Positions 41,545 to 53,635 of a stretch of 64,000 nucleotides of DNA are shown here, piece by piece. Within the stretch, counting starts at the first letter, position 1, and each line of letters opens with the position of its first letter. The position numbers were made by a program, and so were the translations under genes. This stretch comes from Diplodia intermedia (taxonomy: Eukaryota > Ascomycota > Dothideomycetes > Botryosphaeriales > Botryosphaeriaceae). The DNA lies in NCBI GenBank assembly GCA_021495925.1, contig JAKEKT010000001.1, forward strand, positions 682,001 through 746,000. The letters run 5' to 3'. Under the pieces are notes generated by a model. It saw nothing but the letters and a program-made list of their open reading frames with translations. It ran no database searches and was not told where the DNA came from.

Positions 41545-44484
41545 ATGGCTCGTCGAGTTGCGCGGGGCTCCGGCTCTGCTTCCAAGCCGCGCACCGCTCG
41601 CAAGAAGAACCACAAGCGCGGCCTCGACGCTTTTACTATCGCTGAGCGAGAAGTCGGCGACAACACCAAGGTTCGCCAGCACCGCCTGGGAGAAGCTGAG
41701 GACGATAACCCCCGCCGCAAGCGTCAACGCGTCGACGACGGTAACGAAGACAGTGAGGATGACGAGCGCCCCTCGAGACACCGCAGTAAATCCGCCAAAG
41801 GGCGTTTCGACGAGCTGGACGTCAGCGAAGGCAGCGACTCAGAGGGCAACACTTGGCGCATGGGCGAGGTCGATGAGGATGACGATAGCGACATAGACAG
41901 CGACGAGGCCTTTGACGAGAGTGACGAGGAGAGGTTTGCCGACTTCTCATTTCGCGGCAGCTCCACCAACAAGGCAAAGAAGGGCAAGGCCAAGGCTGCG
42001 AAGCCAGTGGACGGGGACGGCGACATGGACCTGAATGAGGCCGAGGAGGGCGACGGAGAGGATAGCGACGACGACTCGCTAGGTTCTGAGGCTGTCGATT
42101 TGGCACAAATGCTTGACGACTACGAGGAAGAGCACAACCAAGCCAAATCGAAAGGCAAGAAATCGAGCAAACACCAGGATGGCGAGAACGACAGCGACCA
42201 GGATAGCTCGGACGAAGATGAGGACGAGGACGAGGAAAGCCAAGCCTCCGACTTCCAAATGTCGGAGGGTGAAGATGACGACAGGGACGAGGGCAAGCTT
42301 TCCCAACTCCAGGACTTCATCTCAACTATCTCGCAAGGTCCTGAGGCGAAGAACAAGAGCAGACGCGTGGAGGACATTCACGAGGGCACGGCGCCATCTG
42401 AATTCGGAGTCGGGGCTTCGCGGAAGCTTGATATTGGCGACCTCTTTGCTGGAACGAACGATCCTAATGCGAAGAGAATTATTAAGATGCTCAAGGACAA
42501 CAAATCATCATCCCGCAAGGGCATTCCCGGCAAACTGGAAGCACCTTTGCCCAAACGCCAGCAAGACAAGCTAGACCGCAGTGCAGCGAACGAGAAAGCC
42601 AAGGAAACCCTTGAACGTTGGGTTGATACTGTCAAACAAAACCGGAGGGCCGAGCATATTTCGTTCCCAATTAGGGATCCTGATGCGCAGGAAGCGCTGG
42701 GTACTAAGGCTTTTCTCCCCATCTCGACCGGCAAGCCTGCCAATGCTCTGGAGAGCGCTATCCAGTCCATCATGGAAGAAAGCGGGTTGTCAACAGGAAA
42801 GAAGTCGGAGGAACAGATTGCTGAGTTTGAGGAGCTCCAAACGAACAAAATGCCTATAGAGGAAGTCATGGCCAGACGTGCGGAGCTTCGCAAGGCGCGA
42901 GACCTCATGTTCCGGGAGGAAGTGCGCGCTAAGCGATTAAAGAAGATCAAGTCCAAGTCTTACCGCCGTGTTCACCGAAAGGAACGGGAACGTCTCGAGG
43001 AGCAAGAGCGGCAAGCTCTTGCCGACGCTGGAGTTGATATTTCGGATGAGGAACGAGAGCGTAACGACCGCCGCAGGGCTGAGGAGCGCATGGGTGCCAA
43101 ACATCGTGAGAGCAAATGGGCGAAGAGTGTCAAGTCTACCGGTCGAGCTGCGTGGGACGATGATGCGCGCGATGGTTTGAATGAGATGGCCCGCCGTAAC
43201 GAGGAATTGCGTCGCCGGATCGAAGGCAAGGATGCCCAGGATGAGGACGATGTCGCGACCGATCTTAGCAGCGACAACGACGACGACTACGACGACGACG
43301 ACTCGGATGCTCGGAGGCTGAAGCGTCAGCTGGACCGTGTCGATGCGCCGGAGTCAGATGAGGGTTGCCTCTCCAAACTTGCTGGACTGAAATTCATGCA
43401 ACGCGCCGAGGCAGCACAAAAGGCACGCAACGACGACGACGTTGAGCGCATGAGGCGGGAGCTGGCTGCAGAAGATGGCGAGGACGAGAATGAGGATGAC
43501 TTCGACCAGCCTCAGTCTATTGGCCGAAAGGTCTTCGGCCCATCGTCAAACAAAGCAACCCAGCCGACCAAGAAGCCGACCAGGAACGAATTCGAAGAGC
43601 AACCCGAGTCGGACGATGAAGCAGGCGCAGATGACGAGGTCAATTTTGTGCTCGAACGCAAGAGCCAGCCTCCGAAACCGCAAAAACAACAGATTAAATC
43701 CCACAGGGGAGGGTTGAATCGCAACACGACTGTGGCCAGGGAACCATCAGAGGAGCGGCAGGACAACTTGTGGCTGGCGGGCCCTAGCAAGGGAGACACA
43801 AAGTCGAAGTCCACATCACGCCAAGCAACGTCATCTGGTTCCGGACCCATTCTGGATGTATCGGCGAGCGTTACCTCTGACAAGCCGAGGCAACCAAAGG
43901 CAAAGGCGAAGGCTACCGAGGCACCTGCTCTAATGGATGCAGATGGCTGGACAGTGGTTACCTACCGCAACCAAGAAGGCGCTGACGGGGAGTCCGAGCA
44001 GGAGGCTGAGAATCCCTTCGCACTCAAGAAGCAGTCATTGGTTGAAAAGGCATTTGCAGGCGACGAGGTCGCAGAGACATTTGAGGCTGAAAAGCGTGCC
44101 ATCGAGAAAGAAGAGGGTGACAAGGTCATGGACAACACGTTACCCGGATGGGGAAGCTGGGCCGGTGACGGTCTCAGCAAACGGGATAAGAAGCGCACCA
44201 CAAGGCGTTTCTTGACGACGGAGAAGGGCGTGGACAAGGACAAGCGCAAGGACGCCAGGCTCAAAAACGTGATCATGAATGAGAAGAGGGTGAAGAAAAA
44301 CGCCAAGTACATGGCGTCGGCCTTGCCCTTCCCTCACGAATCCAAGCAGGTATACGAGTCGACGCTGCGGCGACCACTGGGCCCAGAATTCAACACCAAG
44401 CAGGTGTACCAGGACAGCACAAAGCCACGGGTCATGGTCAAGCCCGGTGTTGTCATCCAGCCCCTGTCCAAGCCACTTGTTTAG
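41545..44484 (+). CDS. UTP14: U3 snoRNP-associated protein Utp14
   Basis: Nucleolar SSU-processome protein; in yeast it activates the DEAH helicase Dhr1 to release U3 snoRNA during 18S rRNA maturation. Intronless, 979 aa. The basic N-terminus (SKPRTARKKNHKRGLDAF) is followed by a very acidic region (about residues 50-260, many D/E runs). The Utp14 core starts near DIGDLFAGTNDPNAKRIIKM and includes ETLERWVDTVKQNRRAEHI, AYR-like KIKSKSYRRVHRKERERLEE and KHRESKWAKS. The C-terminal landmarks are LPGWGSWAGDG (about 866) and KRVKKNAKYMASALPFPHES, then FNTKQVYQD. The length is typical. ATG 41545 follows CCAAC; no other start fits. It shares a short promoter region with mL41. Confidence 0.96.
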   Translation: MARRVARGSGSASKPRTARKKNHKRGLDAFTIAEREVGDNTKVRQHRLGEAEDDNPRRKRQRVDDGNEDSEDDERPSRHRSKSAKGRFDELDVSEGSDSEGNTWRMGEVDEDDDSDIDSDEAFDESDEERFADFSFRGSSTNKAKKGKAKAAKPVDGDGDMDLNEAEEGDGEDSDDDSLGSEAVDLAQMLDDYEEEHNQAKSKGKKSSKHQDGENDSDQDSSDEDEDEDEESQASDFQMSEGEDDDRDEGKLSQLQDFISTISQGPEAKNKSRRVEDIHEGTAPSEFGVGASRKLDIGDLFAGTNDPNAKRIIKMLKDNKSSSRKGIPGKLEAPLPKRQQDKLDRSAANEKAKETLERWVDTVKQNRRAEHISFPIRDPDAQEALGTKAFLPISTGKPANALESAIQSIMEESGLSTGKKSEEQIAEFEELQTNKMPIEEVMARRAELRKARDLMFREEVRAKRLKKIKSKSYRRVHRKERERLEEQERQALADAGVDISDEERERNDRRRAEERMGAKHRESKWAKSVKSTGRAAWDDDARDGLNEMARRNEELRRRIEGKDAQDEDDVATDLSSDNDDDYDDDDSDARRLKRQLDRVDAPESDEGCLSKLAGLKFMQRAEAAQKARNDDDVERMRRELAAEDGEDENEDDFDQPQSIGRKVFGPSSNKATQPTKKPTRNEFEEQPESDDEAGADDEVNFVLERKSQPPKPQKQQIKSHRGGLNRNTTVAREPSEERQDNLWLAGPSKGDTKSKSTSRQATSSGSGPILDVSASVTSDKPRQPKAKAKATEAPALMDADGWTVVTYRNQEGADGESEQEAENPFALKKQSLVEKAFAGDEVAETFEAEKRAIEKEEGDKVMDNTLPGWGSWAGDGLSKRDKKRTTRRFLTTEKGVDKDKRKDARLKNVIMNEKRVKKNAKYMASALPFPHESKQVYESTLRRPLGPEFNTKQVYQDSTKPRVMVKPGVVIQPLSKPLV

Positions 44485-46076
44485 ACATTTCTGGGGGTTG
44501 CTCCTCTCTGGTGGTTGGGAAAGGTTTCGCAAAGCAAGACTTGTCGCAGGGACAACGTCCAGATGGAGCAATGGAGGGCGACATTAGGAAAAGTTAGAGG
44601 CAGGCAGCAGAGCCGAGCCACGTATTGCTGAGAATGGACTTGTGGCACACCTGTTCTAATGAAGTGGTCAGGATGCATGACCCAGCGGGCCAGCCACCGT
44701 GATACAGGATTCTCCTGCGGTGAATGTCTTACAATCGGCTGCAGCATAACGGTTGGGAGCGAGACGGCTGGCGATTGGACGTCCGCTGTTTTGTTGGCAC
44801 TTTGCTGGTTCCGGGGCAAGCGATCATATGGCGTCGCTTCATCAACTGATGGCGGACCGGTCCCTGGCGGCGATCAGTTTGCCGGGTGCCTGGGCAGCGT
44901 GTGATCACCCCGGCGGCTCGTCATGAGCGCGCCTCTCGTGTAGATGGGGCACGAGTGGCTTGGACGTCGCTTTCTGCTTGTGGATTCGATCGTGTGGTCT
45001 GGCGCCGAGAAACGGCCAAGGGGCACGATGGGAGCGGAAGCAGAGCCGATGGGGTTGCAAAGTTGCAGACCAACGGCGGCAAAGCGGCAGCTCCAGCCTG
45101 GTTGCTTGCGCAGAGCTCGGCGACGGCCCGCCTGATGATGCAAACAGCTCCGCCCCGCCTGGCATCTGCGGTCATGCATTGCGCGGTAAGCGGAGACGAC
45201 GAGATATAAGGAGGGCGGTTTCCCGAGACTGGGATCCGTGTCACCAGCAAACCATCGACCCGCATTCCGCCCCAGCCCGTCGCTCCGGAACCTGCCACCC
45301 CGGTCTCGCATCGCCAGTAGGTAGTCGTCGGGCCGCTGCAGCTGGGAGAGGTCCTGTGGGCGCGAGCGTGGCAATGCTAACCCGTGCCTGAGGGCAGGAG
45401 CAGTCTCCCTCCCTCGCAGCGCTCCGCCGCCCGGGTAGCTGCGCAGGCAGTCTAGCGAGTGAGCCCCCAGAAGCTCTGTGCCACACACCTCAGCCCTACG
45501 ACCCGCAGCCCGCATAAGCCCGCTGCATCCTGCGAATAAAGGTACGGTACCACGCCCGGCTCCCAACCTGCAGCATTCCCCGCGCGCTCGACTTCATGCG
45601 CCCGTCCATCTCCACATTTTCTCTGGCCTCTTGCCTATTTTCTACCATGTCTCAACTACCGCGCTCCATCTATTTGCTTTGTTTCTTGGCTCCCTGGACT
45701 GCCGGTCTGCTGATGGCTTCGCCTGATTCGTGCCGCGGATACAAATTACCATGGCCTCATTTCGCTCGAGAGCTTATAGGAGCAGAGGATACCGTTGAAT
45801 CCTCGCCCATGCTCCACGCTCCGCCGCGCGCCGCGTTGCATCTTTTCCCGCCTCCAACTGCCCGTCCAAGTCCCATTTGCCCTCCACGTTCAGCGTCTCA
45901 TAGGCGTGACGGGGACATGCGCGCTGAAGGATACGAGAGCCTCGTTCCTGGCGATTGACTTTTCTGCGCCGCCCTCCCTCCTGCCGCTGCCGCTCCTTCG
46001 TCCATTCCTTGTCTGCTGTTTCCTTTCTTGGCAGTAGCCGCAACAACTTTTGTTCTTCTTCTGCCAGTCGGCCGGC
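44485..46076. other. 1.6 kb region between UTP14 and the GH81 gene
   Basis: 3' UTR of UTP14 and promoter plus leader of the glucanase gene, with C/T-rich sequence from about 45580. An ATG frame at 45596-45958 (120 codons) begins with a hydrophobic, signal-like segment (SIYLLCFLAPWTAGLLMA) but then becomes low-complexity; it may be an upstream ORF in the GH81 leader. Nothing else is supported. Confidence 0.5.
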
Positions 46077-49000
46077 ATGGAGTCTTCATCTTCTTTTTCT
46101 TTGTCGCCCCCTGTTAACATGCTTCGCTACGCTGCGGGGGCAGCCGTCTTTCTGACTGTCATGCAGTTTCCAGGCGCAGTGGGTCATCCGCTGGCCGAGC
46201 CGCAGCAGCTCAAAGACAGTACGTACCTGGCAAGCGTGTCATCGACCGGTCAACAAGGCCAGGCTCCGACCTCCGCCTGCAACGACACCCTGCCGTTGAC
46301 CGTCACGACAACCATCTACGCTGCATCATACCAATTGACAACTTCTTCCCCTTGCTCGTCGACGACCACTAACGTGAAACCCTCTTGCTCTACTCCAGGC
46401 CATCCCAACCTACTGTCGTCCTCTTCCGCCATCCTCACGCCTACATCCACTCCTACAATACCTACGGTTATTTCCACGCCTTCGGAGCTGTCCATCGGCG
46501 CTACTGCTTCCCCCGTATTACAGTCTATTGCTCCACCTCTCGAGCCTCAACCGTCTGGCGTTGTCCACACTTCGCTCGAGCCTTACCCCCAGGTCACTAG
46601 TGGAAATCCGTGGAATCGAGTCCGTGAGTGGTCCACCTCTCCAGGCGTTGCCATTTCATGTTTATCGCGTAGACGCCCAGCTCGTTCGCCGACGTGCTTG
46701 GAAAATTTCAAGATTACAATCTGCCGCAACCCCCTCGATCCCACGAGCAGCTCTGCTCTGGATGCTGATGATGAGTACTAGAGCCTACTGCTGCTCCCGA
46801 CGTTGGCGCTTGCAAATCCAACTACAGCCGACCTCTGACTCCCGCGTACAAACCCGATCTCAACTCCTACCCCTACCTGCCAGCCAAGATGGTTTCTTCT
46901 AATCTCTTCGTTGCTGTTCCGGGCAATGCCTCAATTCCCGAGCGGGTCACCACTCGCGAACCTCATCCTCAGGGATTTGCAGGAATCGAGAATGCCGGCA
47001 CGACTCCACTGCAGACCAACAAGTTCTACAGCAACATGTTCCTTGGCCAGCGTAATCAGAGCGTCTGGACCCATCCGTATTCCGTTTCGCAGGCCATTGG
47101 ACAGGTGCCGGCCCACAGCTATGGACTTGCGGTCTCACACATCGACCGCTCGCAGCTTGCATTTGGCCCCGACACGCCGCAGGGGAGCAAGCGCTACTTC
47201 ATCTCACCGATCGGCATCCAGTCACTCATCCTATCTGCCACGGAGATCGGCCCCGAGGCCAACCTGACGCTCGATACGCTGCAAGATATGTCTGTGAACG
47301 CCAATCTTGCTCCACGAGCGGGGGCTGCGCCTATCGTTACGTTTCCGCTTGTTCAAGGCATGGGCTTCGTCACCGGCATCTACAAGAACGCGCAACCGAG
47401 CATCGACTCTGGTGTCTTCTACCGGAACGTTACCGGTCCATTCCAGGTTGGAAACAGCTACAAGTACAGCATTCTGCTCAATGATGGCAAGAACTGGGTT
47501 CTCTATGCCACTCCCGATAGCGGCAATGGTGCCCCTGTTCTCTCGCTGGACACCAACACTACTCTCACTGGACCACAGGGCTGGAGTGGCGTTATCCAGG
47601 TAGCCAAGAACCCTGCTGGGGCAGATGGTGAAGCCGTTCTCGACAGATCTGCGGGTGTTTATCCTGTCTCGGTCGACATCTTTGGAAGTGCCAGCGGGAC
47701 AACTGCACAGTACGGATTCACTTTTGGCAAGGCTGGCAATGTCGCAAAGAATCTGTTCATGTATGCATTGCCGCACCATACGCAAAGTTTTGACAGCATC
47801 ACTTCTGCGTACAAGACGCTACTTGCACTGAACACGACAACCAAGGGAATCGCGACTGGCGTTACTGCGGACAGATGGACCATGGTTGAGGAGAACATTC
47901 CCATTGACATGAGCTTCGGTCCGTGGGCACTTGGCAAGGGCAGTGTCGCTTCGATCAACTCGGCTACCGTTCAGTGTGCGATTGCCACCGCTGCCGAATC
48001 GGAGCTGCAACAAGACATACCCGCTCAGACGAATCTCGACTCTATGTACTTCAGTGGCAAGGCGTTGGCCAAGTTTGCAACAATCGTCTATGCAGCCCGT
48101 GATCTCGCAGGTGACTCAGCAGTTGCCAGCCAAGGGCTTGAAAAGCTGAAGTCGGCATTCGAAGTGTTTGTCAACAACCAACAGAGACATCCGCTTGTGT
48201 ACGACGGTTCTTGGAAGGGTGTTGTCTCTAGTGCTGGTTACAATGACCCGAATGTTGATTTCGGCAACACGTACTACAACGATCATCACTTCCATTACGG
48301 GTACCAGTAAGTACCTTAGCTTGGTTTTGCATACCCTTCTGACCTTCCTCCCCCTTTCGTATAGTGTGTACACGGCTGCGGTTATTGGGTACTTGGATCC
48401 CTCTTGGCTCACTGAGAGGCGTGTCAATTATGTCAACATGTTGGTGAGAGATTTCGCCAACCCGATCCGAGGTAGCCGTTTCCCGTTCAGTCGTTCCTTC
48501 GATTGGTTCCAGTGAGTCACACTGCCCGCCATGGTGCAAGTACATGACGCTCACAAACGACAGTGGGCACAGTTGGGCAAAGGGCCTCTTTGAGTCCGCA
48601 GATGGCAAGGATCAGGAGTCGTCCTCAGAGGTATGTGGAACCGGACCGGACCCTTGTTACCGACATCGTACTCAGCGCTCATGTAGGACTCGTTTGCGTC
48701 GTATGGCTTGAAGTTGTGGGGAAAGGTCATTGGGGATGCAAACATGGAAGCACGAGGTGAGCTTCTCGTCGCAAAACATCGACGACGTTGTGGGAGTGCT
48801 GACAGCGTCTTCATCAAAGCGAGCCTCATGCTGGCGATTCAAAATCGGAGCTTCAACGACTACTTTCTGATGCAGAGCACGAACGCCATTCAACCGCCGG
48901 AAATCATCGGCAACAGGGTGACAGGGATTTTGTTTGAGAACAAGATCGACTGGGCCACATACTTCAGCGATGCCTGGTGGTGCAAACAGGGGTAGGTTTA

Positions 49001-49316
49001 TGCAGTGCGCTAGCAGGCAAGCAGACATGACTGATTTGAGACATGTAGTATCCACATGATCCCTGTGCATGTTCCTTCGGCGTACATTCGCAAACCGACG
49101 TTTGTGCAGGAGGAGTTCAACACGTTCATGAGCAACGGTCGTATCGCAGAGGCAGAGGGCGGGTGGAGAGGGCTGCTGGAGTCCAACTTGGCGCTCATCA
49201 AGCCAGCGGAGGCGTACGATTTCTTCGCGAACCCGGATTTCAACACGGGGCTCCTAGACGGCGGAGCCAGTCTCACATGGTACCTGGCTTACACGGCAGC
49301 CCTCGCGGGGCTGTGA
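46077..49316 (+). CDS. Secreted endo-beta-1,3-glucanase, glycoside hydrolase family 81
   Basis: Endo-acting hydrolase of beta-1,3-glucan, the main fungal wall glucan; Eng1/Eng2-type enzymes act in cell separation or wall turnover. Seven exons: 46077-46623, 46782-48306, 48365-48511, 48564-48630, 48687-48756, 48820-48991 and 49049-49316, giving 931 aa. A signal peptide is visible (MLRYAAGAAVFLTVMQF, cleavage near GHPLA). A Ser/Thr/Pro-rich linker follows to about residue 180, then the GH81 domain from PYLPAKMVSSNLFVAVPGNA. Landmarks: LQTNKFYSNMFLGQ, YGLAVSHIDR, YYNDHHFHYGYH with the family catalytic Asp683, and KDQESSSED with the catalytic-region glutamates (about 757-762), then LKLWGKVIGDANMEAR and FENKIDWATYF. 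ATG 46119 (917 aa) is an alternative start that places Met at the signal peptide. Five small introns cluster in the last kilobase. Confidence 0.92.
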
Positions 49317-50580
49317 AACTGACAGGTCGGACGGATCAGGTCCCTTTCATTACTCTTGAATATTTCAACCTTTGAAGCTTCTGGCTTCTACTTTTGTTTC
49401 CCTGAGACACTGACCCACACCAGCCGATCCTTTGACCTAGATAGCTTTGTCTTTCCCGTCGCAAAATGTATTTCGTCGTAGGGGCGGCGCTGTGGCATTG
49501 ATAGATGAGTGTAAGCAAGGCAGAATGACGTGCGTTCGCTTGTCCCTTGAGCCAGGTGTGGGGTGAGGATCGAGATCGGCGTTGGGCAGTGGTTGCAACG
49601 TCATCGAAGCCGCGAGACGTTTCGATGCAGCGCCCTGTGCGTGCGGCTTCGCGCGAGGAGCTCGGGAGATAAAGCGGGCGGCTCCGCGATGCGACGTGTC
49701 GACTGGGCCGAGGCGAGGGCCCGTTTGACGCGATCAGGTGATTCCGCGGTGACGGGCGACGCGCATTTTACATGGTACTGGCAGGTGCAGACAGGCTGGG
49801 CAAACAGACCCTGCAGCCCCACACCCACCGCTCTCTCACACACACTCTCTCCGAACCAACCACTTTCCACCCCAGTATACGTCACCCTCCCTCCGTCCTC
49901 CTTCGGACTGGCTCATTGCGCTGCTTTTTCTTTCTGCTCCTATCCGACGGCGGCGCGCTTCCTTGACGGGATCCCACGTTCGGGGCCCTGGCAGCCGAGC
50001 GACGGCGACCAAGCAAGCAGGAAGCACCCGCGGAACGCGGCCGCCTAAACGCTCGGCCTTCGAAGCGCTTGCCGACAGGCGTTGCAATTGGGTGCTGAGC
50101 GTAGGCGCATCTGTAGGGGCGCGTGTACGTCGTCCGGTGAGTCTCGTGTTTTACACACACCATCAGTCGCTATTCGGCGTGCAAGCGAGTTTGCGCTTTT
50201 GTGTTATTTGTTTCATCTGAGGACTTCTGGTACTGGTACTGGTGCCGTTGCGTGAGGCCACGACTGGCCAAGCCGTCGGAATCGTCGAGACCTTCCGCGA
50301 AGCCAAACAACGACGTTCGCTTGCTGGTTGGATGCTGGCTCCGACCGTCACGCTTGATCGGAACCGTTCACGTGGTTTGTGGCGGCTATCTGCAGGCAAG
50401 TTGTAGAACGTTCGATGCTTTTCATATAAATACTTCAGATTCTTGCCCTTCGCCCCAACTACTTCCTGGCCTACCACTAATCCTTCAGTTGTCAAGACTT
50501 ACGACGGAGTTCTCCATTCATACGCACGATACCGATTTCCCCCACACATTGAAGACTGAAATTTGTTCCCTCACATCCCC
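49317..50580. other. Intergenic region between GH81 and Argonaute genes
   Basis: 1.26 kb with the GH81 3' UTR and the Argonaute promoter. The Argonaute reading frame is open back to 50201, but this part uses no convincing start and is more likely leader. ACACCCACCGCTCTCTCACACACACTC-type pyrimidine-rich sequence lies near 49820-49870. Confidence 0.6.
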
Positions 50581-53500
50581 ATGTCTGCACCAAGAGGCCG
50601 CGGCGGAGGTGGCGGGCGTGGACGGGGTGGTGGTCCCGGCGGCAGCAGCAGAGGAGGGGATAGCAGCAGCGGTTCTGGCAGTCGTGGCACAACCTTTCGC
50701 GGCAGGCGCCCCTTCGAATCCACTAGCGGTTCGCGAGGATCCTCCTCCCGTGGAGGCTCACCGCAACGCGGAGGTGCTGGTGGCTTCAACAAGCGCGCTC
50801 AGTCCGCCCCAGCCGCTATCTTTGGGTAGGTTTGCTGTCCAAACTACACGTCACTTGCTCATACTGACCGACCATTACAGCGACCCCAACAGGGTTCCTC
50901 ATCCGGACCAGAACGTGGCCAAGACCGAGAACACTGTCGTGAAGGACCTTTCGACCTCCTTTGCACGCATCTCAACTGAAGACAAGCTCGCCAGGCGCCC
51001 CGATTACGGCACTTGTGGCCGTGAAACTATCGTTTACACAAACTACTTCCCGCTACATGTCGCTGCACAATGTCCCGACATCTATCGCTATGCCGTGTCC
51101 TTCCAGCCGGAGGAGCAGGCAAAACGCAAGAAAAGGAGGTACATCGAAATCCTGCTTCAGGATCCTGTCTTCGAAGGAGTCATGGCCGCAACGGATTATT
51201 CCCAGGTCATCGTTACCAACAGAAAAGTGCCTCTCAGCGAAGGGACGCATAACCGAAAAGCCATTGAAATACAGTGGTACCCCTCTGATGGCGAGCCAAT
51301 CTCAGAGTCCGACGAGTCCGAGAGAGCTCAAGTAGCTCGCAAGAAGGCCATGAAGACTCTTCTGATCGAGGAACTCGGTACGGTCTCTCTGCTTGAACTC
51401 ATCAAGTCGTTGACATCCACCGGTGCCGGCGCCTTCTACCCATTGAAGGATGAGGCGATCCAGGCTCTCAATGTCATCCTGGCTCGCGGCCCTCACGTGG
51501 CTCAGAATATGGTCGCAGTGGGCCAAAACAAGTTCTACCCGGTGGGGAAGCACCCGCTCACCGAAGCATGGAGCTTGCAAGAGGGATTGCAGGCCCTGCG
51601 CGGCTACTTTTCAAGCGCGCGGACCAGTGTGAACCGGATCTTGGTGAACATCAACGTGTCGACTTCTGCGTTTTACAAACCCGGCAAGTTGCTTGAACTG
51701 ATGCAAGATTACCTCGGTCCCTCCAATAGGAGCCCTACTCACCTCCTAAAGCTCGAGGCTTTCCTCAGGCTCCTTCGCGTTGAGACGCACTACATGTTGG
51801 CCAGGGACGGCAGCAACAAGCGCGTCCGCAAGATCAAGACCATTTACGGGCTCGCACGCTCCAACAACGACGCCAAGGGAACATGGCCTCACGCTGCCAA
51901 CGCGCAGCAAGTCAAGTTCAGCTATACCGATCCAGATGGCAAAGTGTCTTTGATTTCGGTTGAGGAGTACTACGCCCGGGTTCATCAGATTACCCTCAAG
52001 GTCCCCACGTCGCCAGTCGTCAATGTTGGCAACCGCGATCACCCCACATACATTCCTCCGGAGTTGTGTGACGTCCTTCCCGGCCAGGTTGCCGGACGCA
52101 TGCTAAGCGCCAACCAGACTCGCTTGATGATCGAGTTTGCAGCAAGGCCCCCAAATCACAATGCTACCTCGATCACCCAGCAAGGCCTGGAAGTGATGCA
52201 GGTCAAGCATAACGATGCGCTCTCGGCCTTTGGCATTAACATCGGTGGCAACATGCTCACCGTTCAGGCCCGCATTTTGCCTGTTCCCAAATTGCAGTAT
52301 GCTGGCAAAGAGCAGCAACCGGAGAATGGCAAATGGAACCTGGCCCGCGTCCGGTATACCAAGCCGGCAACGATTCAGTCCTGGGGATGCCTGGTTATCG
52401 AAGAGCGCGGCAGATCAGTATTCCAGTCTCAAGATCAGGCCCTGGAATTGGTCAGCAATTTCAAGTCCGCTCTGCAGTCGTACGGTCTGAGGATGGGTGA
52501 TCCTCAGCCGCCTGCGAAGATCGCCATTACTTGGCCGTATAATGCCAGTGAAATCACCGAGGTCGTCTCTGCCAAGTTGGCTCAAATGGTCAAGATGCGT
52601 ATCGGCATGCTGCTGGTTCTTCTACCTTCGGACAATACAATCTTGTATGACACGCTCAAGTACCAGGGAGATGTCCGCTTTGGCGTTGCTACCGTTTGCA
52701 CCATCGCAAAGAAGATTCTCAACCAGCGCGGCCAGGCTCAGTACATGGCCAACGTCGGCTTAAAGTTCAACTTGAAATCCGGCGGGGTCAACCACGACAT
52801 GCGCATCCAGCAACTGGCGCCGCTTGATGGCAAAACAATTCTCATTGGCATCGACGTCTCGCACCCCGTTCCAGGCAGTTCCGACAGTGCGCCCAGCATC
52901 ACCGGCGTGGTGGGCTCAGTCGACTCACAGTTCAACAACTACCCGGCTTCGATCCGCACGCAGACTGGCCGTCAGGAGATGGTCGATTCGAACGATCTGG
53001 CGGAAATGATTGTCGAGCGATTCGAGCTTTGGAGGAAGCGGAACGAGGGTACCCTCCCGAACAAGGTCATCGTGTACCGTGATGGCGTCTCGGAGGGTCA
53101 GTACCCAGTTGTGCTGCGCGAGGAGTGGCCCAGCTTCGCGCAAGCTTACAAGAGATTGTATGGTGCGGAGAAAAACTTCCCCAAGTCTTCTCTCGTCATT
53201 TGCACCAAGCGCGGACACACGCGCTTCTATCCGACGAAGCCCGAAGACTCGGAAGGTCGTAACATGAATGTGAAACCTGGTACCGTGGTCGACCGTGGAA
53301 TCACTGGCGAGCGCCTTTTCGATTTCTTCCTGGTCGCCCACGCCGGTCTCCAGGGCACATCAAAACCGGCACACTACATTTGCCTCAGAGATGAGAACAA
53401 ACTTGGTGCCGACCAGCTCCAGAGGATCACGCACAACTTGTGCTATGTTTATGGTCGTGCCACCCGGGCTGTCTCAGTCTGCCCCCCGGCGTATTACGCC

Positions 53501-53635
53501 GACCTGGTGTGCGAGCGGGGACGCTCGTACCTCCACTCGTTCCTAAAAGAAAACACAAACGTCTCTTATGACCGGTCGCGCCACTGGAGTCGCGGCGTGC
53601 ACGACCGGCTGAAGGACACCATGTTCTACCTGTAG
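50581..53635 (+). CDS. Argonaute protein (RNA silencing effector)
   Basis: Small-RNA-guided effector of RNA interference. Exons 50581-50825 and 50881-53635 (intron 50826-50880) give 999 aa. Residues 1-75 are an RGG/Gly-Ser-rich tail (MSAPRGRGGGGGRGRGGGPG). Order of domains: N domain (VYTNYFPLHVAAQCPDIYRY), linker-1 (KHPLTEAWSLQEGLQALRGY), PAZ (about 360-490), Mid, and PIWI from about 640. Catalytic residues visible: D740 (GIDVSHP), E781 (TGRQEMV), D816 (YRDGVSEGQY) and D956 (PAYYADLV), a DEDD tetrad as in yeast-type and other fungal Argonautes, so slicer activity is plausible. The C-terminus KDTMFYL is typical of the family. ATG 50581 is the first real start (the 50563 frame begins with TTG). 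No RNAi partner gene is adjacent. Confidence 0.96.

Noticed and set aside
50201..50580. N-terminal extension of the Argonaute frame
   Set aside because: The frame is open, but it lacks the usual Argonaute N-terminus and crosses the leader; the true start MSAPRGRG and the intron at 50826-50880 explain the family sequence.
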